From Cellulomonas sp. (GTDB lineage Bacteria > Actinomycetota > Actinomycetes > Actinomycetales > Cellulomonadaceae): DNA of 64,000 nt. The stretch is from positions 1-64,000 of the forward strand of contig NZ_JAGIBD010000007.1 of NCBI RefSeq assembly GCF_017744555.1, read 5' to 3'. Positions within the stretch are counted from its first letter, which is position 1; every line of letters begins with the position of its first letter. Positions 1-7,981 of the stretch are shown in pieces. A model generated the notes under the pieces. The model was given only the letters and a program-made list of their open reading frames with translations, did not search any database and was not told the DNA's origin. The position numbers and the translations under genes are program-made.

Positions 1-291
1 CGCGCGAACATCGACTACGGCTTCTTCGAGGCCCGCACGACCTTCGGGCGCATCGGCGTCAAGGTGTGGGTCTACAAGGGCGACATGACCGAGAAGGAGT
101 TCGCCCGCGACCAGGCGACCCAGGCCCCGCGCCCGGCTCGTGGTCCGCGTGGCGAGGGCGGTCGTGGAGACCGCGGCGACCGTGGCCCCCGTTCGGGTGC
201 CCCGCGTCGTGAGCGCTCGGACGCCCCCGTCGAGGCCACCGAGGCGCCGGCTGCCGAGGCCGCTGCCCCTGAGACCGGAACGGAGGCCTGA
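1..291 (+). CDS. rpsC: 30S ribosomal protein S3, C-terminal part (5' end outside window)
   Basis: Only the last 96 residues are present; the reading frame is open from base 1. The conserved S3 C-terminal domain is visible as [22 protein letters not shown]3 lines the mRNA entry channel of the small subunit. After about residue 37 of the visible part, the protein becomes a low-complexity tail rich in Gly/Arg/Asp and then Ala/Glu, longer than in E. coli S3 and typical of actinobacterial forms. The stop is followed three bases later by the GTG of rplP, so the two genes are in one operon. Confidence 0.95.
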   Translation, partial: RANIDYGFFEARTTFGRIGVKVWVYKGDMTEKEFARDQATQAPRPARGPRGEGGRGDRGDRGPRSGAPRRERSDAPVEATEAPAAEAAAPETGTEA

Positions 292-294
292 GCC

Positions 295-711
295 GTGCTG
301 ATCCCGCGCAGGCTGAAGCACCGCAAGCAGCACCACCCGGGGCGCTCCGGCGCCGCGACCGGTGGTACGTCGATCGCGTTCGGTGAGTACGGCATCCAGG
401 CTCTCGAGCCCGCGTACGTCACGAACCGGCAGATCGAGGCTGCTCGTATCGCCATGACCCGCCACATCAAGCGTGGTGGGAAGGTCTGGATCAACATCTA
501 CCCGGACCGTCCCCTCACCAAGAAGCCCGCCGAGACCCGCATGGGATCCGGCAAGGGCTCGCCCGAGTGGTGGATCGCCAACGTCAAGCCCGGCCGAGTG
601 ATGTTCGAGCTCGCCGGTGTCCCGGAGCCGCTGGCTCGCGAGGCCATGCGCCGCGCGCAGCACAAGCTCCCGATGAAGACCCGTTTCGTGGTTCGCGAGG
701 GTGGTAACTGA
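295..711 (+). CDS. rplP: 50S ribosomal protein L16
   Basis: 138 residues, the normal L16 length. L16 sits near the peptidyl-transferase centre and helps position A-site tRNA. The N-terminus [14 protein letters not shown] and the [17 protein letters not shown] segment are diagnostic. It starts with GTG three bases after the rpsC stop and its TGA overlaps the rpmC ATG by one base, indicating translational coupling in the S10-type cluster. Confidence 0.97.
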   Translation: MLIPRRLKHRKQHHPGRSGAATGGTSIAFGEYGIQALEPAYVTNRQIEAARIAMTRHIKRGGKVWINIYPDRPLTKKPAETRMGSGKGSPEWWIANVKPGRVMFELAGVPEPLAREAMRRAQHKLPMKTRFVVREGGN

Positions 712-950
712 TGGCTATCGGAACCAAGGACCTGGCTCCCACCGAGCTGGACACCTTCGACGACGAGAAGCTGGTCGCCGAGCTGAAGAAGTCGAAGGAG
801 GAGCTGTTCAACCTCCGCTTCCAGTCCGCGACCGGCCAGCTCGAGAGCCACGGGCGTCTCAAGGCCGTGCGCCGCGACATCGCGCGGATCTATACGATCC
901 TGCGTGAGCGCGAGCTCGGCATCCGTACCGCCCCGAGCGCGAGCGAGTGA
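711..950 (+). CDS. rpmC: 50S ribosomal protein L29
   Basis: 79 residues. L29 is a two-helix protein at the polypeptide exit tunnel and part of the docking site for SRP and trigger factor. The core [17 protein letters not shown] is characteristic. The protein is a little longer than E. coli L29 because of an acidic N-terminal lead and a short Ser/Ala tail. The ATG overlaps the rplP stop, and rpsQ follows after five bases. Confidence 0.96.
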   Translation: MAIGTKDLAPTELDTFDDEKLVAELKKSKEELFNLRFQSATGQLESHGRLKAVRRDIARIYTILRERELGIRTAPSASE

Positions 951-955
951 GACTG

Positions 956-1249
956 ATGAGCGACGAGAAGAACGAGAACACCACGGCAGTGGCGGAGGCC
1001 CGCCCCTACCGCAAGACGCGCCGCGGCTACGTCGTGAGCGACAAGATGGACAAGACCGTCGTGGTCGAGGTCGAGGACCGGGTCAAGCACCCGCTCTACG
1101 GCAAGGTCATCCGGCGGACGAGCAAGGTCAAGGCGCACGACGAGCAGGGCTCGGCGGGCATCGGTGACCTGGTCCTGATCATGGAGACCCGGCCGCTGTC
1201 GGCCACCAAGCGGTGGCGTCTGGTCGAGGTCCTCGAGAAGGCCAAGTAA
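956..1249 (+). CDS. rpsQ: 30S ribosomal protein S17
   Basis: 97 residues from the ATG at 956, which begins MSDEKNEN. An in-frame upstream codon at 947 overlaps rpmC and was not chosen. S17 is a primary 16S rRNA-binding OB-fold protein; [20 protein letters not shown] followed by [13 protein letters not shown] matches the family. A charged N-terminal extension of about 18 residues precedes the core, as in other actinobacteria. It is the last gene before a 143-bp gap with two hairpins that separates it from rplN. Confidence 0.96.
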   Translation: MSDEKNENTTAVAEARPYRKTRRGYVVSDKMDKTVVVEVEDRVKHPLYGKVIRRTSKVKAHDEQGSAGIGDLVLIMETRPLSATKRWRLVEVLEKAK

Positions 1250-1277
1250 GACCCAGCAACACCCCAGTTGCCCACGG

Positions 1278-1366
1278 GCGGCGGGTGCCATCGCAAGACG
1301 ACACCCGCCGCGACGTGTGCATCACGGCAACTACGTGCGGCCAGGCTCGCCCCGCCCCGGGGCGAG
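1278..1366 (+). other. Two RNA hairpins between rpsQ and rplN
   Basis: The first hairpin pairs 1278-1287 (GCGGCGGGTG) with 1302-1311 through ten perfect pairs and a 14-nt loop. The second pairs 1346-1354 (CTCGCCCCG) with 1358-1366 through nine pairs and a 3-nt loop, ending about 17 nt before the rplN ribosome-binding site at 1382-1386. They sit at the usual boundary between S10-type and spc-type gene blocks. They could be an attenuator or terminator, or a leader structure for the following genes. No strong T-tract follows either stem. Confidence 0.5.
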
Positions 1367-1392
1367 AACCCGCCGGACGACAGGAGTAGGTC

Positions 1393-1761
1393 ATGATCCA
1401 GCAGGAGTCGCGACTGCGTGTCGCTGACAACACGGGTGCCAAGGAGATCCTCTGCATCCGTGTGCTCGGCGGCTCCGGCCGCCGGTACGCCGGCATCGGC
1501 GACATCATCGTCGCCACCGTCAAGGACGCCATCCCCGGCGGGAACGTCAAGAAGGGCGACGTCGTCAAGGCCGTCGTCGTGCGCACCCGCAAGGAGCGCC
1601 GCCGTCCGGACGGCTCGTACATCAAGTTCGACGAGAACGCCGCCGTGATCCTCAAGAACGACGGGGAGCCCCGTGGCACGCGCATCTTCGGCCCGGTGGG
1701 CCGCGAGCTGCGCGACAAGAAGTTCATGAAGATCATCTCGCTGGCGCCGGAGGTGCTCTGA
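1393..1761 (+). CDS. rplN: 50S ribosomal protein L14
   Basis: 122 residues, the standard length. L14 forms an intersubunit bridge on the 50S subunit. The start [18 protein letters not shown] and the motif [18 protein letters not shown] are near-universal for L14. An AGGAG ribosome-binding site lies seven bases before the ATG. It is the first gene of the spc-type block and is followed two bases after its stop by rplX. Confidence 0.97.
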   Translation: MIQQESRLRVADNTGAKEILCIRVLGGSGRRYAGIGDIIVATVKDAIPGGNVKKGDVVKAVVVRTRKERRRPDGSYIKFDENAAVILKNDGEPRGTRIFGPVGRELRDKKFMKIISLAPEVL

Positions 1762-1763
1762 CC

Positions 1764-2105
1764 ATGGCGAAGATCAAGAAGGGCGACCTCGTCCTCGTCA
1801 TCTCGGGCCGCGACAAGGGCCGTCAGGGCCGTGTCCTCGAGGTCCTCACCGAGACGCAGCGTGTCGTCGTCGAGGGCGTGCAGCGCGTGCAGAAGCACGT
1901 GAAGGCCGGCCAGACGGCTCGCGGCACGCGCACCGGCGGCATCGAGACCGTCGAGGCCCCCATCCACATCAGCAACGTGATGCTCGTGGACCCGGAGACC
2001 AAGAAGGGCACCCGGGTCGGCTACCGCACCGAGCAGGTCGAGCGTGACGGCCGTACCCGCACCGTCCGGGTCCGCGTCGCCAAGCGCTCCGGTAAGGACA
2101 TCTGA
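1764..2105 (+). CDS. rplX: 50S ribosomal protein L24
   Basis: 113 residues. L24 is an early assembly protein that binds 23S rRNA close to the exit tunnel. The KOW motif is visible in [20 protein letters not shown], followed by [10 protein letters not shown]. Length is usual for actinobacteria. The stop TGA overlaps the ATG of rplE by one base. Confidence 0.97.
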   Translation: MAKIKKGDLVLVISGRDKGRQGRVLEVLTETQRVVVEGVQRVQKHVKAGQTARGTRTGGIETVEAPIHISNVMLVDPETKKGTRVGYRTEQVERDGRTRTVRVRVAKRSGKDI

Positions 2106-2671
2106 TGACCGAGATCACCGCTCCGGCGCAGCCGCGGCTCAAGGCTCGTTACAACGACGAGATCAAGCCGGCCCTCTTCGAGCAGTTCAGCCACGCGAAC
2201 ATCAACCAGACCGCGCGTCTGGTGAAGATCGTCGTGAACATGGGCGTCGGCGAGGCCGCCAAGGACTCCAAGCTCATCGACGGCGCGATCCGCGACCTGA
2301 CCCAGATCACGGGGCAGAAGCCGCAGGTCACCAAGGCCCGCAAGTCCATCGCGCAGTTCAAGCTGCGTGAGGGCATGCCGATCGGCGCCCACGTGACGCT
2401 GCGCGGCGACCGTGCCTGGGAGTTCCTGGACCGCCTGCTGTCGACCGCGCTTCCGCGCATCCGCGACTTCCGCGGCCTGTCGCCCAAGCAGTTCGACGGC
2501 CACGGCAACTACACCTTCGGCCTCACGGAGCAGTCGATGTTCCACGAGATCGACCAGGACAAGATCGATCGCGTCCGCGGCATGGACATCACGATCGTGA
2601 CGACGGCCGACACCGACGACGAGGGTCGCGCTTTCCTCAAGCTCCTCGGCTTCCCGTTCAAGGAGAACTGA
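2105..2671 (+). CDS. rplE: 50S ribosomal protein L5
   Basis: 188 residues, typical for L5, which binds 5S rRNA and contacts P-site tRNA. Supporting segments are [35 protein letters not shown] and [19 protein letters not shown] short N-terminal extension (MTEITAPAQ) precedes the conserved PRLKARY. It is translationally coupled to rplX by the overlapping TGATG, and rpsZ follows two bases after the stop. Confidence 0.97.
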   Translation: MTEITAPAQPRLKARYNDEIKPALFEQFSHANINQTARLVKIVVNMGVGEAAKDSKLIDGAIRDLTQITGQKPQVTKARKSIAQFKLREGMPIGAHVTLRGDRAWEFLDRLLSTALPRIRDFRGLSPKQFDGHGNYTFGLTEQSMFHEIDQDKIDRVRGMDITIVTTADTDDEGRAFLKLLGFPFKEN

Positions 2672-2673
2672 CA

Positions 2674-2859
2674 ATGGCGAAGACCGCCCTCAAGAACAAG
2701 GCCGCCGCGAAGCCGAAGTTCGCGGTGCGTGGCTACACGCGCTGCCAGCGTTGCGGCCGGCCCCACTCGGTGTACCGCAAGTTCGGCCTGTGCCGGATCT
2801 GCGTGCGGGAGATGGCCCACCGCGGCGAGCTCCCCGGCGTCACCAAGAGCAGCTGGTAA
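2674..2859 (+). CDS. rpsZ: 30S ribosomal protein S14, zinc-binding type
   Basis: 61 residues. This is the short C+ form of S14 (S14 type Z): two CXXC pairs are visible in [20 protein letters not shown], which coordinate one zinc ion. S14 lies in the head of the small subunit. The location between L5 and S8 is the usual place for this form. Actinobacteria often keep a second, zinc-free copy elsewhere under Zur control; none is in this window. Confidence 0.97.
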   Translation: MAKTALKNKAAAKPKFAVRGYTRCQRCGRPHSVYRKFGLCRICVREMAHRGELPGVTKSSW

Positions 2860-2883
2860 GAGAAGAAACACGACGTCGGTAGG

Positions 2884-2917
2884 TCTGCGTCGCCCGCCTC
2901 ACGGAGGGCGACGCAGA
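2884..2917 (+). other. Perfect 12-bp hairpin upstream of rpsH
   Basis: Bases 2884-2895 (TCTGCGTCGCCC) pair perfectly with 2906-2917 around a 10-nt loop. The hairpin lies in the 86-base gap between rpsZ and rpsH, 28 bases before the rpsH start. No T-tract follows, so termination is unlikely. A leader structure bound by a ribosomal protein is an inference; S8 is the best-known regulator of spc operons. Confidence 0.5.
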
Positions 2918-2945
2918 TACCCCGGCGAGAGAGGGCTGAAGCCCC

Positions 2946-3344
2946 ATGACCATGACTGACCCCATCGCAGACCTGCTCACGCGGCTGCGTAACGCGAACT
3001 CGGCGCACCACGACTCGGTGTCGATCCCGTTCTCGAAGCTGAAGTCCCACATCGCGGAGATCCTCCAGGCGGAGGGCTACATCGCGGGCTGGAAGGTCGA
3101 GGACGCCGTCGTCGGCAAGAACCTCGTCATCGAGCTCAAGTACGGCCCCAACCGTGAGCGCGCGCTCGCCGGTGTGAAGCGCGTGTCCAAGCCGGGCCTG
3201 CGCGTGTACGCGAAGTCGACCAACCTGCCCAAGGTGCTCGGCGGCCTCGGCGTGGCGATCCTGTCCACGTCCTCGGGTCTCCTCACCGACAAGCAGGCCG
3301 CCAAGAAGGGCGTGGGTGGGGAAGTCCTCGCCTACGTCTGGTAA
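2946..3344 (+). CDS. rpsH: 30S ribosomal protein S8
   Basis: 132 residues, normal length. S8 binds helix 21 of 16S rRNA and in E. coli represses the spc operon. Diagnostic parts are [14 protein letters not shown] at the start and the C-terminal [20 protein letters not shown]. The ATG at 2946 gives MTMTDPIAD; a second in-frame ATG two codons later is an alternative start. The upstream gap carries a strong hairpin (2884-2917). Confidence 0.97.
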   Translation: MTMTDPIADLLTRLRNANSAHHDSVSIPFSKLKSHIAEILQAEGYIAGWKVEDAVVGKNLVIELKYGPNRERALAGVKRVSKPGLRVYAKSTNLPKVLGGLGVAILSTSSGLLTDKQAAKKGVGGEVLAYVW

Positions 3345-3368
3345 GTCCGAGACGGAAAGGAGCAAGCC

Positions 3369-3908
3369 ATGTCTCGAATCGGCAGAATCCCCGTCCCGGT
3401 CCCGGCCGGCGTGGACGTCAGCATCGACGGTGCCGTGGTGTCGGTGAAGGGCCCCAAGGGGTCGCTCTCCCACACGGTCGCCGCCCCCATCGAGGTCGCG
3501 CGTGACGAGGCCGGTGCCCTGGTGGTCACCCGCCCGAACGACGAGCGCCTGTCGCGCTCGCTGCACGGTCTCACCCGCACGCTCCTGGCGAACCTCGTCA
3601 CGGGTGTGACGGAGGGCTACACCAAGAAGCTCGAGATCGTCGGCACCGGTTACCGCGTGACGGCCAAGGGCTCGGACCTCGAGTTCGCCCTCGGCTTCAG
3701 CCACCCGGTCGTCGTCTCGCCGCCGGAGGGCATCACGTTCGTCGTGGAGGCCCCGACCCGCTTCTCGGTGCAGGGCATCGACAAGCAGCAGGTCGGCGAG
3801 GTCGCCGCGAACATCCGCAAGATCCGCAAGCCCGAGCCGTACAAGGGCAAGGGTGTGCGCTACGCGGGCGAGAACGTGCGCCGCAAGGTCGGAAAGGCTG
3901 GGAAGTAA
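3369..3908 (+). CDS. rplF: 50S ribosomal protein L6
   Basis: 179 residues, the usual L6 length. L6 binds near the sarcin-ricin loop and the factor-binding site. [17 protein letters not shown] opens the protein, and [19 protein letters not shown] near the end is the conserved C-terminal signature. An AAAGGAG ribosome-binding site precedes the ATG. rplR begins three bases after the stop. Confidence 0.97.
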   Translation: MSRIGRIPVPVPAGVDVSIDGAVVSVKGPKGSLSHTVAAPIEVARDEAGALVVTRPNDERLSRSLHGLTRTLLANLVTGVTEGYTKKLEIVGTGYRVTAKGSDLEFALGFSHPVVVSPPEGITFVVEAPTRFSVQGIDKQQVGEVAANIRKIRKPEPYKGKGVRYAGENVRRKVGKAGK

Positions 3909-3911
3909 GCC

Positions 3912-4283
3912 ATGGCGATCAAGATCATCGGCAAGGGCAAGCGCATCGCGCGTCAGCGTCGTCACCTGCGCCTTCGCAAGAAGGTCGTGGGCTCGGCCGC
4001 TCGTCCCCGCCTCGTCGTGACCCGGTCCGCCCGGCACATCACGGCGCAGGTCGTCGACGACGGCATCGGGCAGACGGTCGCGTCGGCGTCGACCCTCGAG
4101 GCCGACCTGCGCGCCGCGAACGGCGACAAGACGGCCAAGGCCCGCAAGGTCGGCGAGCTCGTCGCCGAGCGTGCCAAGGCTGCCGGCGTCTCCGCCGTCG
4201 TGTTCGACCGCGGCGGCAACAAGTACCACGGCCGGGTGGCAGCCGTCGCCGACGGGGCCCGCGAGGGCGGACTCTCCCTGTGA
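3912..4283 (+). CDS. rplR: 50S ribosomal protein L18
   Basis: 123 residues. L18 binds 5S rRNA together with L5 and L25 and docks it on the 50S subunit. The basic N-terminus [17 protein letters not shown], the segment [19 protein letters not shown] and the C-terminal [20 protein letters not shown] are typical. It lies directly between rplF and rpsE in the conserved spc order. Confidence 0.97.
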   Translation: MAIKIIGKGKRIARQRRHLRLRKKVVGSAARPRLVVTRSARHITAQVVDDGIGQTVASASTLEADLRAANGDKTAKARKVGELVAERAKAAGVSAVVFDRGGNKYHGRVAAVADGAREGGLSL

Positions 4284-4323
4284 CGACCACGACCATCCCC
4301 GCATCGAAGAAGAGGACTCACTG

Positions 4324-4983
4324 ATGGCTGCTCCTCAGCGCAGCAACACCGGGGCGCCCGCGGGCGGCACCGGCGGCGGCGACCGCCGCGACGGCGGTCG
4401 CGGCCGTGACGGCGGCCGCGGCGGTCGCGACGCCGCAGAGAAGAGCGCGTTCCTCGAGCGCGTCGTCACGATCAACCGCGTGGCCAAGGTCGTCAAGGGC
4501 GGCCGCCGCTTCAGCTTCACCGCGCTCGTCGTGGTGGGCGACGGCGACGGCACCGTCGGTGTCGGCTACGGGAAGGCCAAGGAGGTGCCCGCGGCGATCG
4601 CCAAGGGTGTCGAGGAGGCCAAGAAGAACTTCTTCAAGGTCCCGCGCATCCAGGGCACGATCCCGCACCCCATCCAGGGTGAGGCCGCTGCCGGTGTCGT
4701 CTTCCTGCGTCCGGCGTCGCCGGGTACCGGTGTGATCGCCGGTGGTCCGGTGCGCGCCGTGCTCGAGTGCGCCGGCATCCACGACGTGCTCAGCAAGTCG
4801 CTCGGCTCGTCCAACGCGATCAACATCGTCCACGCGACGGTCGAGGCCCTCCGCGGTCTCGAGCGTCCGGAGGCCGTGGCGGCGCGCCGCGGTCTGCCGG
4901 TCGAGCACGTGGTCCCGGCTGCGCTCCTGCGGGCGCAGGCCGCCGGCCTGGCCGCCGCTGCGGGCGCGAAGGCAGGTGCCTGA
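4324..4983 (+). CDS. rpsE: 30S ribosomal protein S5
   Basis: 219 residues from the ATG at 4324; in-frame codons further upstream lie inside rplR. S5 takes part in decoding fidelity and mRNA unwinding. The double-stranded-RNA-binding-like core is visible in [20 protein letters not shown] and [15 protein letters not shown]. About 35 residues at the N-terminus are Gly/Arg/Asp-rich low-complexity sequence ([19 protein letters not shown]), so the protein is longer than E. coli S5 (167). The TGA overlaps the rpmD ATG by one base. Confidence 0.96.
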   Translation: MAAPQRSNTGAPAGGTGGGDRRDGGRGRDGGRGGRDAAEKSAFLERVVTINRVAKVVKGGRRFSFTALVVVGDGDGTVGVGYGKAKEVPAAIAKGVEEAKKNFFKVPRIQGTIPHPIQGEAAAGVVFLRPASPGTGVIAGGPVRAVLECAGIHDVLSKSLGSSNAINIVHATVEALRGLERPEAVAARRGLPVEHVVPAALLRAQAAGLAAAAGAKAGA

Positions 4984-5165
4984 TGGCTCGGCTCAAGGTG
5001 ACGCAGAAGCGTTCCGGCATCGGTGGCAAGCAGAACCAGCGCGACACGCTGCGCACGCTGGGCCTGAAGCGGATCGGCGACGTCGTCGTCAAGGAGGACC
5101 GTCCTGAGATCCGCGGCATGGTCAAGACCGTGCAGCACCTGGTCGCGGTCGAGGAGGTCGAGTGA
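4983..5165 (+). CDS. rpmD: 50S ribosomal protein L30
   Basis: 60 residues, standard for L30. The protein begins [20 protein letters not shown] and contains [20 protein letters not shown], both characteristic. Its ATG overlaps the rpsE stop, and rplO follows two bases after its own stop, so rpsE, rpmD and rplO form a tightly coupled trio. Confidence 0.96.
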   Translation: MARLKVTQKRSGIGGKQNQRDTLRTLGLKRIGDVVVKEDRPEIRGMVKTVQHLVAVEEVE

Positions 5166-5167
5166 CC

Positions 5168-5926
5168 ATGGCTGACGACAAGAAGGCCGACGCGAAGGCC
5201 GACGAGGTGACGGCCCCCAAGGCCGCCGCCAAGGCGGCTCCGAAGAAGGCTGCTGAGAAGAAGGCTCCCGCGAAGGCCGAGGCCACGGAGGCAGCCCCGA
5301 AGACGACCAAGGCGAAGGCTGCGGCGTCGGAGAAGGCGGAGCCGAAGGCTGACGCGAAGGCGGCGAAGGCCGAGACGAAGGCCGCCCCGGCGAAGGCCAA
5401 GGCGGCTCCCGCAAAGAAGACCGCCGCGGCGAAGTCCGAGGCTGCCGTCAAGGCGGCCGAGGCCGCAGCCGAGCCCGGCGCCGGTGGCACCCTCAAGGTG
5501 CACCACCTGCGCCCGGCCCCCGGCGCCAAGACCGCCAAGACCCGCGTGGGTCGTGGTGAGGCGTCGAAGGGCAAGACGGCCGGTCGTGGCACCAAGGGCA
5601 CCAAGGCCCGCTACCAGGTGCCGGACCGCTTCGAGGGTGGGCAGATGCCGCTGCACATGCGGCTGCCCAAGCTCCGTGGCTTCAAGAACCCGTTCCGCGT
5701 CGAGTACCAGGTCGTCAACCTGGACAAGCTCTCGGCGCTGTACCCGGACGGTGGCGACGTGACGGTCGCCGACCTGGTCGCGAAGGGTGCGGTCCGTAAG
5801 GGCCAGCCCGTCAAGGTGCTCGGCACCGGCGACCTCACGGTCAAGGTCTCGGTCGCGGTCGACGCCTACTCGGCGTCCGCGAAGGAGAAGATCGTGGCTG
5901 CCGGCGGAAGCGTCGCGCAGGACTGA
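5168..5926 (+). CDS. rplO: 50S ribosomal protein L15 with long Ala/Lys-rich N-terminal extension
   Basis: 252 residues from the ATG at 5168; a GTG two codons upstream overlaps the rpmD stop and is a possible alternative. The conserved L15 domain starts only near residue 109 with [16 protein letters not shown], then [19 protein letters not shown] and [20 protein letters not shown]. That domain alone is the normal L15 length of about 145 residues. The first 108 residues are almost entirely Ala, Lys and Glu with scattered Pro, resembling a histone H1 or HupB tail. No Met or plausible start lies just before the domain, so the extension is probably translated. L15 is a late 50S assembly protein. 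Confidence 0.93.
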   Translation: MADDKKADAKADEVTAPKAAAKAAPKKAAEKKAPAKAEATEAAPKTTKAKAAASEKAEPKADAKAAKAETKAAPAKAKAAPAKKTAAAKSEAAVKAAEAAAEPGAGGTLKVHHLRPAPGAKTAKTRVGRGEASKGKTAGRGTKGTKARYQVPDRFEGGQMPLHMRLPKLRGFKNPFRVEYQVVNLDKLSALYPDGGDVTVADLVAKGAVRKGQPVKVLGTGDLTVKVSVAVDAYSASAKEKIVAAGGSVAQD

Positions 5927-5934
5927 TTCACGGA

Positions 5935-5972
5935 CGGGGCCGGTGGGGCCGACAGAGCTCCCACCGGCCCCG
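5935..5972 (+). terminator. Hairpin terminator or attenuator after rplO
   Basis: Bases 5935-5947 (CGGGGCCGGTGGG) pair perfectly with 5960-5972 across a 12-nt loop, nine bases after the rplO stop. Only two T residues follow the stem, so the terminator is of the U-poor type common in high-GC actinobacteria. A promoter-like element for secY follows, consistent with partial separation of secY-adk-map from the ribosomal genes. Confidence 0.6.
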
Positions 5973-5996
5973 TTCCGCATGCTGGTGGGCATCGGT

Positions 5997-6002
5997 TAGG
6001 GT
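5997..6002 (+). promoter_or_regulatory. Candidate -10 box for secY
   Basis: TAGGGT matches the actinobacterial TANNNT -10 pattern and lies just after the rplO hairpin. Transcription would begin near 6009, leaving an untranslated leader of about 80 bases before the secY GTG at 6091. No convincing -35 box is visible. Confidence 0.4.
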
Positions 6003-6090
6003 GCCCCGTTGCCTGCAATGATTCGCGGGCGTTCACGGCCGGAACGGACCGGTCGTACGAGATGCCGCTCAGGCGGCCCAGGAGGACCAG

Positions 6091-7386
6091 GTGCTCAGCG
6101 CATTCGTCAGGGCGTTCAGGACGCCCGACCTGCGGCGCAAGCTGCTCTTCACGATCGGCATCATGGTCGTGTTCCGCATCGGTTCGTTCCTGCCCACGCC
6201 GGGGGTGTCCTACCCCAACGTGCAGGAGTGCATCGACCAGTCCCAGGGCAACGACCTGCTCGGCCTGGTGAACCTGTTCAGCGGTGGAGCGCTCCTGCAG
6301 CTCTCCGTGTTCGCGCTCGGGATCATGCCGTACATCACGGCGAGCATCATCATCCAGCTGCTCCGCGTGGTCATCCCGCGGTTCGAGGAGCTGCACCGTG
6401 AGGGCCAGTCCGGCACCGCGAAGCTCACGCAGTACACGCGGTACCTGACGATCGGCCTCGCGGTCCTCCAGTCGACGACGATCATCACGGTCGCCCGCAG
6501 CGGTCAGCTGTTCTCGGGGTGCACCGTCGACGTGATCCCCGACGACAACTGGGTCACGCTCCTCATCATGGTCATCACGATGACCGCGGGCACCGGCCTC
6601 ATCATGTGGCTCGGCGAGCTCATCACGGAGCGCGGCGTCGGCAACGGCATGTCGCTGCTCATCTTCACGTCGATCGCCGCGAGCTTCCCGACCTCGCTCG
6701 GCTCGATCGCCGGCGGCAACAACGGTGGCCCGAAGTTCGTCGCGGTCCTCGCCGTCATCGTCGTCGTGATCGCCATGGTCGTGTTCGTCGAGCAGTCGCA
6801 GCGCCGCATCCCGGTCCAGTACGCCAAGCGCATGGTCGGCCGGCGCATGTACGGCGGCTCCAGCACGTACATCCCGATCAAGATCAACATGGCCGGCGTG
6901 ATCCCGATCATCTTCGCGTCGTCGCTGCTCGCCATCCCGGGCCTCATCGCCCAGTTCGGCGACCCGACCGCGGGCTGGGTCCAGTGGGTCAGCCGGCATC
7001 TCGCCCAGCAGAGCGCACCGCTGCACCTGGTGCTGTACGTGCTGCTGATCATCTTCTTCTGCTACTTCTACACGGCCATCACGTTCAACCCGGACGAGGT
7101 CGCCGACAACATGAAGAAGTACGGCGGGTTCATCCCCGGCATCCGTGCGGGTCGTCCGACGGCGGAGTACCTGGACTACGTCATCACGCGCATCACGGCG
7201 CCGGGTTCCATCTACCTGGCGATCGTCGCGCTGATCCCGACGGTGATGTTCATCGTGCTCAACGTCGGCAGCAACATCCCGTTCGGCGGTTCGTCGATCC
7301 TCATCGTGGTGGGCGTCGGCCTCGAGACCGTCAAGCAGATCGAGTCGCAGCTGCAGCAGCGGCACTACGAAGGGTTCCTCCGATGA
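6091..7386 (+). CDS. secY: Protein translocase subunit SecY
   Basis: 431 residues, matching actinobacterial SecY. It forms the ten-helix channel of the SecYEG translocon in the cytoplasmic membrane. Family segments include LLFTIGIMVVFRIGSFLPTPG (helix 1), LGIMPYITASIIIQLL, the cytoplasmic loop QRRIPVQYAKR and NPDEVADNMKKYGGFIPGIR. The GTG start is preceded by GGAGGA. Its stop overlaps the adk ATG (ATGA), so adk is translationally coupled. Confidence 0.97.
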   Translation: MLSAFVRAFRTPDLRRKLLFTIGIMVVFRIGSFLPTPGVSYPNVQECIDQSQGNDLLGLVNLFSGGALLQLSVFALGIMPYITASIIIQLLRVVIPRFEELHREGQSGTAKLTQYTRYLTIGLAVLQSTTIITVARSGQLFSGCTVDVIPDDNWVTLLIMVITMTAGTGLIMWLGELITERGVGNGMSLLIFTSIAASFPTSLGSIAGGNNGGPKFVAVLAVIVVVIAMVVFVEQSQRRIPVQYAKRMVGRRMYGGSSTYIPIKINMAGVIPIIFASSLLAIPGLIAQFGDPTAGWVQWVSRHLAQQSAPLHLVLYVLLIIFFCYFYTAITFNPDEVADNMKKYGGFIPGIRAGRPTAEYLDYVITRITAPGSIYLAIVALIPTVMFIVLNVGSNIPFGGSSILIVVGVGLETVKQIESQLQQRHYEGFLR

Positions 7387-7961
7387 GCGCACGTCTGGTC
7401 CTGCTCGGTCCTCCGGGAGCCGGCAAGGGAACGCAGGCGGCGCGGCTCGCCGAGGAGCTGGGCGTGCCGGCGATCTCGACCGGCGACATCTTCCGCGCCA
7501 ACATCAAGGGCGGCACGGAGCTCGGTCGCACGGCGCAGGAGTACTCGGCCCGCGGCGCGCTCGTCCCGGACTCGGTGACGAACGCGATGGTCCGGGACCG
7601 TCTCGCGCAGGACGACGTGACGAACGGCTTCCTTCTCGACGGGTACCCGCGCAACGCGGCCCAGGTCGAGGAGCTCGACTCGATCCTCGCGGACCAGGGT
7701 CGTGCGCTGGACCTCGCGGTGGAGATCACCGCGGACCCCGAGGTCGTCGTCGAGCGGCTGCTCAAGCGCGCGGAGATCGAGGGGCGCGAGGACGACACCG
7801 AGGACGTGGTCCGTCACCGCCTCGACGTGTACGCCGAGCAGACCGCCCCGATCTCGCAGCTGTACTCCGACCGTGGGCTGCTCGCTCAGGTCGACGGCAT
7901 CGGGGAGGTCGACGACGTGACCCGGCGGCTGCTCGCCGCGATCGGCTCGCTCGCTCGCTGA
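7383..7961 (+). CDS. adk: Adenylate kinase
   Basis: 192 residues. It catalyses ATP + AMP = 2 ADP in the cytosol. The P-loop GPPGAGKGTQ lies at residues 8-17, the AMP-binding STGDIFR follows, and the core motif FLLDGYPRN is present. The LID region is the short form (REDDTEDVVRHR) without zinc-binding cysteines, as in other actinobacteria. secY-adk-map is the conserved order; the ATG overlaps the secY stop. Confidence 0.97.
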   Translation: MSARLVLLGPPGAGKGTQAARLAEELGVPAISTGDIFRANIKGGTELGRTAQEYSARGALVPDSVTNAMVRDRLAQDDVTNGFLLDGYPRNAAQVEELDSILADQGRALDLAVEITADPEVVVERLLKRAEIEGREDDTEDVVRHRLDVYAEQTAPISQLYSDRGLLAQVDGIGEVDDVTRRLLAAIGSLAR

Positions 7962-7981
7962 GCGTGCCCTCGGGTGACGTG

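Noticed and set aside
2733..4304. A 523-codon minus-strand frame across rpsH, rplF and rplR
   Set aside because: All three ribosomal genes on the plus strand are unmistakable. The minus frame shows no domain and arises from codon-position GC bias.
6009..6401. TTG-initiated frame six bases after the TAGGGT box before secY
   Set aside because: Spacing imitates a leaderless gene, but the product is Arg/Pro/Gly-rich without similarity and runs into secY in another frame. The box is more likely the secY promoter.
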